Positions 1-9,609 of a stretch of DNA of 64,000 nucleotides are shown piece after piece (position 1 is the stretch's first letter; each line of letters starts with the position of its first letter). The notes under the pieces were generated by a model, which saw only the letters and a program-made list of their open reading frames with translations, was not told the origin of the DNA and made no database searches. The stretch is from Drechslerella dactyloides. Taxonomy: Eukaryota > Ascomycota > Orbiliomycetes > Orbiliales > Orbiliaceae. Where the stretch lies: positions 4,650,001 through 4,714,000 of the forward strand of contig JAGTWJ010000019.1 of the NCBI GenBank assembly GCA_020064725.1. Reading direction: 5' to 3'. Made by a program: the position numbers and the translations under genes.

Positions 1-91
1 GCTCAGATCAGGCCATTCGGCGTAGTAGCCTGTGTGCGTGTGCGGGGGAGCGCCTGCTGCTGTGTGGCTGCATCAGCTGTGTGGCGGCGCC

Positions 92-2646
92 ATGGACCCG
101 CACCATCCTCGCCAGCAGCACCAGCCGCAGAACCTCGTCTCTCGGTCCGCCGCGGCTTCCTCTTCGGCCCCGACCTCGACATCGGCTTCGGCTTCGATCC
201 CCTTCCTGCCGTCCTCGACCATCGTCCCCGGCCTGCAGGACGGCCCCACCCGCCGGAACTCCTCCAAGCACCATCTGCACTCCGGCCCGAGGAATGCCTC
301 CGGCTCCCGCTCTCTCCAGACCCAGCTGGCCCATCTCTACCAGCATCATCAGAATCACAGCTCCTACAGCCCCTATATTGACTTCCAGAACGTGCTCATG
401 TCCCAGGTGCCACCCGGCCTCGATGCCACTGCCACCGCCCGGCTCAACTCCCTCACCAACCTGCACATGTTGAACCCCCTCCTCACCGCCGGCACCCAGT
501 CCTTGAACGTCCTGTCGCCCTTGAAGCTCTTGCCGAGCGATGCCCCATCACCTGCTGGGCCCTTCATGCAAGGGAGCCCTCGTATGGGCCCGGCTGCTAC
601 CGCCCCATCGCCTGTGCAGCCTACGGTCTCGCCTGCAGGGACTCTCCAATCAAACTCCGGTACCGTCAAAGAGGATGCCTTGGCGTCGTCAACAAGGCCC
701 CAGCAAGGGATAAGTTTGGGTCCCGCGCAAATGGTCTTGGAATCTCATTCTTCCTCGCAATCGGAGAAGCAGCCGCAGAAGCAGCAGGTGGCCCACCAAC
801 TGCCAGACCGGACTCAGCAAGGACCAGCAGCACCAGCAGCAGCCCTACAGACGCCTGTAGCCGGCAACGGTGTTAACAATATTCCGATCAAAAAACGCCG
901 GGACAGTTTGACGTCTGCTCCGCTGCATTTAGACATGGAAATGCAGGTGGACTCTGGTATGCCGTGACCCTGTTACCACCCCTCTCCGTTCAATGCCTCC
1001 TCCCACATCCACTCTTTCATCAGTCGCGCGTCGACGGCATCGTGCCCCGAGACCCGCGGGGTCATCGCTGCCGTCTTCGATTTTTCTTTTTCTTGTCTAA
1101 TACCCTCACAGGTTCTTCCCTTGCCTCCGCAGTTATCGGTGGCTTGAGTAACGGCATCAGCAATGGCACCAGCAACGGTGTAGGCAGCAGCACCCTTACC
1201 GAGTTCACCAAACGGCGGAACTGGTCGCAGAGGATCATCGAAGAGCTGCAGGACCTGCTATGCATCCTCACGCCCAGCGGCAAGATACGCTACGCCTCTC
1301 CAAACGCGTCAATGATAATAGGATATGGCGCCGACGAGCTCCTCGGCCGCATGATTACGGATTTCGTGCACGCGGATGATTCGCACATGTTAGTAGCAAG
1401 CACCGCAAAAAAGAAAAAAACCTGCCCTCGATGAGACATGAAATTCGCATGCATACAAACTCGGGTGATTGCCTTGCTCACTTTTCCATCTCGCTTCTCC
1501 CGCCGCAGATTCATCCGCGACTTCAACGAGTCCATCGCGGCTAACCAGCAGCTGCGTCTCTTCTTTCGATTCCGCCGGAAGGACGAGTCCTACGCCATCT
1601 TCGAGTCCAATGGCCACCCCCACTTCTCCGACCAGCGGCAGATGCCGACAAATACTACCACGCCCGTCTGCAGCGGGTTCTTCATGATGGCACGCCTCTA
1701 CCCGACAAAAAACTCAGGCCTCCTCGACTCATTCCTCGAGCATAAAATCGAGAACGAGCGGTTGAAACGCCGCATCGCCGAGCTGCGACGCGAGGAACAC
1801 GAGGACCAGCAGGCCCAGCTCCGAGCCCGCGAGGCTCTGCAGAGCAAAGGTAACAACGCTAACAACACCAATCCGAACAACCGGCTGCAGGTCCCAACGT
1901 CGGCGCCACGGTCCATCTCTGTCCCGAATTCTCTAACAGAACGTCTAGAAAGCTCCGTTGCAGCAGATAAAGCCCGCCAGTCGAACTCCCAGTCCATGCC
2001 GCCACCCGCTATGCCCGCCCAATCAGGCCAGCTGGGCCAACTGACGCGCCAGAACCTTGAGGGACTGAACAATAACGCCCTCCGCTCGGACTCCTTACGC
2101 GACAAAATGGCACGCTACGAGGGCGTTGCCCATCACGACACGATCGAGATGCTCACGGGTCTCCGCTACAACGAGGGTGAGCGGTCGCGCGGCATCAGCA
2201 CGGGTGACACGTCGCCGTCGTTGATTCGCGGTGACGTCGGAGTGCCTATGTCCGCCGATAGAGAGAGTAGGGGCAGCGGTGAGCGCAAGAAGAAGATCAA
2301 GGTCACGAACGAATACGTGTGCACGGACTGCGGCACGCTCGATAGCCCCGAATGGCGGAAAGGGCCGACAGGCCCAAAGACGTACGCATTTCACTCTTGC
2401 AATCACAATTTTGTTCACAGCTGACGTATTCTTGTGTAGTCTCTGCAACGCTTGCGGTTTGCGATGGGCTAAGTCCGTCAACCCGTATTATCCCTAAGTG
2501 TGTCACTGTGCTGACGAAGCTTCGTTCGATGTAGGAAGGAGAAGAAACGGGGCTCCGTTTCAGGTCCCCCGCAACCCCCACCACTCGGGGCACCTGTGCC
2601 ACCCGTACCGGAGAATCAGCCGTTGTCGCCCCGCAATGACGGGTGA
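92..2646 (+). CDS. wc-2: White collar 2-type PAS/GATA zinc-finger transcription factor (blue-light/clock regulator)
   Basis: Model: join(92..956,1112..1388,1509..2381,2440..2472,2535..2646), 719 aa; all joins are GT-AG and keep phase. A Ser/Pro/Gln-rich N-terminal third (about residues 1-290) precedes a PAS domain (about 332-455, beginning ELQDLLCILTPSGKIRYASP). A C-terminal GATA finger has Cys652, Cys655, Cys674 and Cys677 (CX2CX18CX2C, the 18-residue-loop WC type) and a basic tail KKEKKR. In the family, WC-2 pairs with the LOV protein WC-1 in the nucleus and binds light-responsive and clock promoters; WC-1 is not in this window. The finger is split by two introns that isolate a 33-nt exon. 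The start at 92 is the first ATG after an unconvincing in-frame ATG at 32. The N-terminal extension makes it longer than Neurospora WC-2. LreB is the Aspergillus name for this orthologue group. Confidence 0.93.
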
Positions 2647-3909
2647 TCTTATCAACATCTTGCTGCACCTATCTCAGGTTCGGATCGGAATTTACTTTGG
2701 ATATTTACGAGTAATATCTGTCGGGCTGACGATTAATATTCGTCGAGCTGACGACTTGAGCATTCTATAATGCGACAAAATTACCTCTTTACTTTCTTCT
2801 CGGTTGCAATATACATCATTTTTTATTTGGTTTCTGGTTTATGATAACGGCTTGACGACGTCACGGGCTGGTTATACTAGTGTCTTATTATCATCGGTTG
2901 TCATAGGTACGGTGTTACAGTGTGTTCTTGATCTTTTCTATTCTCAATGGGGTCGGTCGGTGTTCCTTTCATTTTAAAATTTCATTCCTCTTATTTCTTC
3001 CACCTACAACTTATCTTTCTATCTTGTTGTCCGATTGGACACCCTTCAATTTTCAGGTCCAATCCTTGTCTCGCGAAGCAATTCGCAGCCAGAGGAGGGC
3101 GTCTGGTTTACGAGACAAAGTTTGATTCCCGCCTTTTCCTTTTGGATTCAACTCCTTCTACATTCTCAATAGTATCTTTTATTCTCGGCCGTCGGGATTG
3201 GTGCTGGCACGGCCAGACCGATGTCGATGACCAATACTACTTGGAAACTTCAATATTGTTTGCGTGGGCAGCCCGCAAGAAGCGCATGAGGCGGGCCTAA
3301 TAGTGTGCGATGTCTGTATATAGCCGGCGAGCAGGGTCTCATGTACGAGGTAGAGCTGTTGTATTGTGTGTCTCTGTCATGGCTGCGAGGATGGTACAAG
3401 AATATCGATTGGCTTTGGGGACGAGGGTCATGGTTATATTATATTGACTATCATTTCGGATTTCGGTGATACAATTGTTGTAAAGCTGTAGAATCATTTT
3501 ATTGTGACCCTGAGGCGGCGGCTGGTTGCAGATGATAATTAACGACCTGCATGCCGGCGGCGGCCATAACTGCACAATTGTACAATCAAGGATGGGGAAA
3601 TGAGTGCGTGGCTTTGCTGAGGTTGTAAACCCGGCGTCTGGCCTTATCCCTGCGCCAGGCATTTTATAACGGCGGGCGTGTGGTGGCGCTCGCTTCACGA
3701 CAACTGTCGCACAAACGCCAATCGACCTCGCCTTATCAATCGCAACCGCGTCCCCTCCACCCCGCACACAACATCCACCGTACGCGATACACGTCTCCCC
3801 AGCCGGCCGACGAATACCATACCCGCACCGATAGCCCTACGCGACACGCATACGTGTCCGGATACCCGCCCTTCCATCGATATAGGCAGGCGAAAGATAG
3901 ACCAGCGAT
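2647..3909. other. Intergenic interval, wc-2 3' side and Snapin-like gene 5' side
   Basis: No supported gene. AT-rich 3' flank of wc-2, then a more GC-rich stretch (3660-3909) directly upstream of the next start, which is its likely promoter and leader. One copy of the dispersed 16-bp palindromic repeat lies at 3101-3116, with a related half-site at about 3068. Short open frames here lack family resemblance. Confidence 0.6.
3101..3116 (+). repeat. Dispersed imperfect palindrome, copy a (GTCTGGTTTACGAGAC)
   Basis: Matches the consensus GTCTGGYTTRCGAGAC exactly. It is followed by CAAAGTTTGA, a flank partly shared with the 28558 copy. It lies 455 bp past the wc-2 stop codon, farther than at the accessory genes. 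Confidence 0.75.
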
Positions 3910-4730
3910 ATGTCGACGACAACGTCGCTCGCGGGCACCCCGCCGTCGCTGTCAGGCCACGTGTCGCCGTCGCCGCCGCGGGATCCGCTGGCGTCCGGAC
4001 TGAGAGGGCTGTTTGATCCGACGATACGGCAGACGACGGAGAAACTTTGGATGGTGCATCGGTCGCAGATGGCGTTGGCGGAGGAGTTGGAGCGGTTGAT
4101 ATCGCGTGCGTATACCGTTTTTTCTGTTTGTCTGGTATTCGTTGGCCTTACTTTTTCGTGGTCTTCACCAAATTTTCTACGGTCTTGTATGGACTTCTGA
4201 TGTAGTTTTTATGTTTGCTGTGCTTGGTACTTCTGCTTAATCGATACACGACGGCACTATATCATATGGCTAATGGGTTTATATCTGTAGAACTGAATCA
4301 CTACCTCGAAACGACGGATCCGCCCGCGCTAAAGCCGACGATTATCAAGCTGGCGAACGTTGGGAAGCGGCTGAACGCCGTGAATAGTACGTCTTGCACT
4401 CATACTCTAGTCTACCTATGGCAAGATGGTGTGTCGCTTTTGTATTTTGGACGTCGCTAATGTATAAGCACGTACGTTACAGCACAACTGCACCAGATCC
4501 AAGGCCGCGTAAACCGCCTCTTCATCCAATTGAGTAAAATGCGCGCGGCCCCAGCCGCCAGCTCCTTGTCTGCCAGCGGCCCTGTCGTGGCGTCTGCCTC
4601 TGCCGTTACACCGGGTGGAATCGGGTCAATCAAGCCGAGTAGTCCTGCGGCCGCGGCGCTAGCGGCAGTCGTGGGAGTAAGCGCCGGCAGTCCTAGTGCA
4701 TCTGGAAGTGGCGCGGGAGGGAATACCTGA
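3910..4730 (+). CDS. Snapin/Pallidin-family protein, BLOC-1 subunit-like
   Basis: Model: join(3910..4105,4291..4386,4483..4730), 179 aa. The first ATG of the open exon has good context. The first about 125 residues form a predicted helical/coiled-coil region (LRGLFDPTIRQTTEKLWMV, then QMALAEELERLI, NHYLETTDPPALKPTIIKL and LHQIQGRVNRLFIQLSKM). Its heptad spacing and length resemble human Snapin (136 aa) and yeast Snn1. The C-terminal about 50 residues are Ala/Ser/Gly-rich and probably disordered. In the family, Snapin is a subunit of BLOC-1 on endosomes, acting in endosome maturation and SNARE recruitment. The phase-1 joins rebuild SQLNHY and NTQLHQ without stops. The domain assignment rests on pattern, not on catalytic residues, so another BLOC-1 coiled-coil subunit is possible. 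Confidence 0.75.
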
Positions 4731-6221
4731 AGGCAACAATACGACGCGGGATACGCTTTCTATAGCGATGCAAATGCAATGGTGGACGAAGGGACGACCG
4801 GGAGTACGGTAACAGCGGGTGGAGATGGGATAGACGTTAGATATTGGGTTGCGCTGCGCGCCTGGTAGCGCCTGCGTAAGTCTCAATGGGGCGTCTATTC
4901 TGAGCAGATGGTGGAAGGCGGGTTACGAGAAAGGGTTCAGACCGGATATCGGATGATATGACTCAGTATCCATCGGAAGAGTAACATCTGCAGGACGTCG
5001 ATACACGAAACATGACAGGGATGGGTTTGGGTCACGAGACTAGAACAACCCGAGTGAATCCATCTTTGCCTTTGGGTAGGTAGTTGGCGCTTGAAATCGC
5101 AGCGGCAACGGCAGGTGGCTTGAGTGGCTACAATTGGCGGAAGGAAAGGTATATGCCTAAGATATGATTACAGTTGTGGACGATAGGTTAACGGCATGAG
5201 GCCGGTGTTGGGTCTTCGGACGAGCATTTACCGACGCGATTATTTTGTTCATGTGATCATGCGAGACACTTAGGCAAGGCACAAATGGGAATGAAACGCA
5301 ATGCATAGGGCAGGATGGGAACGGTTGCATAATACAGTCCATATCATACCGTCTTAAGTAGGGCTGCGACGGCCTCTTGTACCATCTTAAATCCTCAGAC
5401 AACTTTCATACCAGGCAGCCAACAGGACAGCTCTATAGATCTATAGATGGAGTTGTAACCGTCGCCCAATCATGACCATCCATTCATACATGCGTGCATA
5501 CGTATATACTTAACTCAACCCACATCGACTACGAGCATCAGTGTACAAGAATATCAAAGAAAAAGTCTGCAAGCAGGCTGCCGGTTGGGCCACCCGCCCG
5601 CATGTATGAATCTAAAGCCACCAAACGGCTGCCGCACTTAGACACCTGCAAATGACTATATAAGTAACACAGGTAAATTAATGTGGCGTCCGCGCAATTC
5701 GTTGGCTGATTTGTCAGTGTCGGCCGCAAAACCAGTGTCGGCCGATAACGTCACCATATACGCTAGTTCGGTCGATAGCCGTGATACCACGATTCTGGAC
5801 ACCAAGTATTCGCGCAGGCTGTGTACTTAAGTATGTAATCAAAATGAGTATGGACAGCTAGAATAGCCTAGCTTTGCGCCTCGGGTAGGTAGTAGGGGTA
5901 CTTTGTGCAGCTTGCGTTGTGATCCTAGGATCCTTCGGTGTGCATTCGGACCCAGCGACAATATATAATGGCTCGACCTCCCACGGATGCAATGGACCGT
6001 CATATATACAATATTGCAAAGCGATATCGCGACATTTTATCACCAGAGATCAGGTATTCATTTGGCATTTATTGACGCATTGACTGTCGACAGCATTTTG
6101 TATTGAATCAGAACCGTCGGCGTCGATTAGCGTTCTAGAATTTCGATATCAACTTTTCGATTGAAGCCCAGTTCGGATCGAGTCTGGGCCAAGCCCATTG
6201 ATCGAAATCAGAACGTACACA
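4731..6221. other. Intergenic interval without recognisable gene
   Basis: About 1.5 kb. The first 300 bp continue the high-GC 3' flank of the Snapin-like gene. The rest is AT-richer and stop-rich in all frames. A perfect 16-bp palindrome (TCTATAGATCTATAGA) lies at 5432-5447. The last 150 bp are the likely promoter/leader of the NmrA-like gene. No RNA gene seen. Confidence 0.6.
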
Positions 6222-7264
6222 ATGGCGTCGAAGAGAACCATTCTCATAACGGGAGTCACCGGTAGGTACCCCACATAATACACATAACGGAACGACTATA
6301 TGCGTAACTTATCAACGCTGATTATAATATTATATATATACAGGCAACCAAGGCGGCGCGGTCCTGCAAGCCCTCCGCAGTCATCCCGCCTACCCATCCC
6401 TCGCCATCCGCGCCCTCGTCCGCAACCCTGCCGCCGCTGCCAAAAAGCTCTCCGACCCCTCCATCACGCTGCACACTGGCGACCTGACCGTCGCCTCGAG
6501 TCTCGCCCCTGCCCTCGTGGACGTCCACACTGCCTTCCTCGTCACTACCCCAAAACCTAACCCTGCTGCAGAAACAGCGCAGGGAATCACCTTCATTGAC
6601 GCCGCAGTCGCTGCCGGCGTGCAGTTTATCGTCTTTACATCCGTTGGGTCAGCGGATCAGAATACCGGCATCCCACACTTCGAGTCTAAGCGGCGGATCG
6701 AAGAGCATTTAGAACGCAGCGGCATCCCACATGCCATCATCCGCCCCGTCGCGTTCATGGATAGCTTTCCTGTCGCCCCTGGTATCCTACGTTTCCTCAT
6801 ACTGGGTATGTTCCGCACTGCGATGCGAGGACGGACGCTGCAGTTTGTGGCTGTGAAGGATATCGGCGAGGTCGCAGTGATGGCGATTATGGATGAGGCT
6901 GAGTGGGCGGGAAAGGCAATTGAATTGGCGGGTGATGAAGTCTCTGTTGACGGTCTACTGGATGTGTATCAGGCGGTGATGGGTGCGAGGCCATGGGTGT
7001 GCTGGGTGCCCGGTTGGTTGCTGCGGGCGCTGTTGCCAACGGATATATACCTGATGTTTAAGGTGAGTTCGTGCATCCGTCCATAAATCCATACCTACAT
7101 ATCTTCGTCTACATCTAATTAGCGTGAAGATGCTGACTTGGGAGTACTAGTTTTTCTACGAAAGGGGTTATAATGCAGATATACCTGCGCTGCAGAAGAT
7201 GCATCCCGGCCTACTGACACTTGAGGCCTTCCTGCAAGACAAGGTGGGCAAGAAGACGGAGTGA
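6222..7264 (+). CDS. NmrA-like NAD(P)-binding protein (atypical SDR)
   Basis: Model: join(6222..6261,6344..7062,7151..7264), 290 aa. Exon 1 encodes MASKRTILITGVTG and exon 2 continues NQGGAV, together giving the Rossmann signature GVTGNQGG that binds the dinucleotide. Further family features are the basic strand end IRALVRNP, the second-strand motif LHTGDL, FIVFTSVGSAD, the FESKRRIEEHLERSGIPHAIIRP segment and the C-terminal YNADIPALQKMHPGLLTLEAFL. NmrA-type proteins are either redox-sensing regulators (NmrA binds the GATA factor AreA) or oxidoreductases of secondary metabolism; many fungal paralogues exist and the substrate cannot be read from the sequence. No Tyr-x3-Lys catalytic pair is obvious, which favours a sensor or atypical SDR role. 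The neighbouring genes give no pathway context. Confidence 0.85.
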
Positions 7265-7626
7265 TAGAATATCATCGATACGCGTGACACCAGACAAGTG
7301 ATACGTTAGAGCTATATCGAGAGCAAGGGCATCGCATGGGATCCCTGCATGTGGTATTTTAGCATTGTCTTGCGTTGTTTCGCCGTGTCATATATCCACT
7401 ATATTCCCGTCATTAGGTAGGTCCCGATATCGATATGCAGATTGGGCACCCCTATAACTTCTGCTACATGTCTCAAGACTTTGGGTGGTTTCTAGTTTGT
7501 CGAATTCATCATAATAGACTGTTGGTAAAACGAAGGATTCAAATTCAAGTGTATATAGATAAGCGATAAACCCCTTTAAACTCACGATGTGGACGTGCTA
7601 CCCCAGAAGCTCAGCGTACTTTGATT
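7265..7626. other. Convergent 3' interval
   Basis: About 360 bp between the 3' ends of the NmrA-like gene (+) and the tail-anchored gene (-). AT-rich; it probably holds both polyadenylation regions. Nothing else seen. Confidence 0.5.
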
Positions 7627-8934
7627 TCAGCCAGCATTTTTGCTATTAATCACTTGAAGGATACCGGTGATGGACTGGATCAATCCGAAAACAAGAGCTA
7701 GAAACAAGGCAGCGAATAAACCCCATCTGGTCCACCATAGTGTTTCGTCACTATCATCATACCAGAGTCTCCGGAATCCCCCAGAGCTTTCGTTGTTGTA
7801 TTCCATCGCTATGTCGATGAGTCGACTACCCCAAATGGGGTATTTTCTCACAGCGCGGCTATTAGTCGAACCGGAGGCGCGCTGATAAAGGGCTAGTTGC
7901 CAGGTTTTGTACCCGCCGTGCCTATCGAACCATTTCGCATATTTGTGATGCCTCTTCGGGAAGAATAGAAGAATCGACGATATCGTTTCATCAATAAATT
8001 CGTGTGTAAATACTTTGGCACTAATTTCGGTTTCGGTTAGAGAATCCTGGCCATATGATCTTAGCTGAAGGTGTAAAGTTAAGCATACAATGCTTCTGAT
8101 TCCCTGAGCTGCTCTAGAAACTCCAGGTTATCAAATAAAAACAGAATTCCGTTCGAGGTGGTAAGGTGCTCCTCAAGAAAATGTGTCCACGTAATTGTGA
8201 GGCTGGACCCGGACATTCGTTCCAAATCAATCACATTGAACCACCACGGAAAATGAGACCATGGTGGTGATTGTATAGGTTCCTTTGATTCAAGTTGGCA
8301 AAGAGTCTGCGAAAGTGTTTTGTTCGGTGGGAATGGAAGTCGCCGTTTCCTTCTAGCCTCTGCTTCCCTGTCGCAAAAGTCGACCCTCGCGAGAAATGAT
8401 GGTCTAACCATAACTTTGATTACATCTCGAACATCATCGGTAGCAAGTTCGATTGTCTCAAGTTGAGCTGGATCCGCAAGAACCCGGGCGGCTTCAGTAG
8501 GGGGGCCTGGAGTGGGAATAGTCTCGTTCCCAGCTGTCTCAGGTGCAGTTGGGGCTGTAGGAGATTTTGAGAGATGTCAGTCTAGCCGACACAGAATCGC
8601 AAAGCGCATTGCGGTCCTTCTCGAGACTTTCGATGATCGTTTGGTAAACGAGTAGTAGATCATTGAATTTAAGCCCCGTATATATATCCTTTCTAGTTGC
8701 GTATCTTCGTTCCCCTGTAAGTAGATCCAAGTAGGGCGTGAAATCGTATCGTTCAAGGGCCCGGCCCACGCCGGTGTCGGCTGATTGATCTTGTGGCGTG
8801 TTATCAGATTCCGGTTCCGTTCCATATTCGCATAAACTTTGAATCCATTCTCGAGCTGTTCTTTGTTGCTGGTTGGGAAGGGTCTTTGTAGTATCCCTGA
8901 AAAGAGCGTCCAGTAGCTCTTGGGGTGGAGCCAT
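7627..8934 (-). CDS. Fungal tail-anchored protein of unknown function; reading frame interrupted once
   Basis: Read on the minus strand: start ATG at 8934 (MAPPQELLDALFRD), a continuous frame to about 8565, then the rest of the protein one base out of frame. A consensus intron lies at 8088-8021 (GTATGC, CTAAC branch, TTAG) and the last exon is 8020-7627. Continuity would require losing one A of the run at 8565-8568, giving about 412 aa. A 73-nt intron (8627-8555) from a poor GTCTCG donor is the alternative, but it would delete a good amphipathic helix. Recognisable blocks are LARVDF, FPWWFNVIDLE, GILFLFDNLEFLEQL, VFTHEFIDETISSILLFFPK and, near the C terminus, a single hydrophobic helix (WGLFAALFLALVFGLIQSI) followed by about 14 residues, so it is probably tail-anchored. 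I recognise the style of a fungal-only family but no function. It is divergent from the protease-like gene at 9610 across 675 bp. It is either a live gene with a sequencing or genuine frameshift, or a young pseudogene. Confidence 0.6.
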
Positions 8935-9609
8935 CGATCGAGGTTACAGGTACGCGTACGTGCGCGTGGGCCTAGGCTCCTGTGACGCTGTAGTGTAGCT
9001 AGAATTATGTTAATAAAGTTCACTTCAGGCTCCTCCAGCTCATTTGACCAAATTTAAGCCATGCAATATTATTACTTTTTTATACAAGCAACCGTCTCAT
9101 TGCATGCCCTTAAATTCCGACCATTGGCAAAAATCGACTCGCGAGTAACCTAAGCTTTAAGGCTCTCATCACAAGCTTCAAGAGAACGTGGTTATAGTAC
9201 CATGTAATGCAGCCTTAGGGGCCCGCGAATATCTTCTGTGGGGTACCCACCACGCCGGACCGGACTCTCGCAAGTATCTCCCGCAGGATACACGACACGT
9301 CACGTCGCGTCAGAGACCTGATAAATAGCATGAAGGATCCATCTCGCAGTTGCATCTTCCAAGGGTACGTGTGCACATGTACAGCACACCGGGATGTGAT
9401 AATTAGCAGAATTCGGCGACATAATATGATAATATCTGCAGCTTGACTTCAACCAGATCGATGCCTTTGACCAAACGCTCTCGTGAACCACTTACAGACA
9501 ACAATTATAATCGCCTTGCGCAGTTTTCTTCCCCTCTCAACTCTATCTCGATAGTTGTTGCTCTAGCTCGTTGCATTCTATTCTGCAGTTCGCGACCATT
9601 TCTTAAGGA
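8935..9609. other. Divergent promoter region between the accessory pair
   Basis: 675 bp shared 5' region of the tail-anchored gene (-) and the Cys-protease-like gene (+). A pyrimidine-rich stretch (TTTTCTTCCCCTCTC, around 9523-9537) precedes the + start and may mark its transcription start. No gene seen. Confidence 0.45.
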
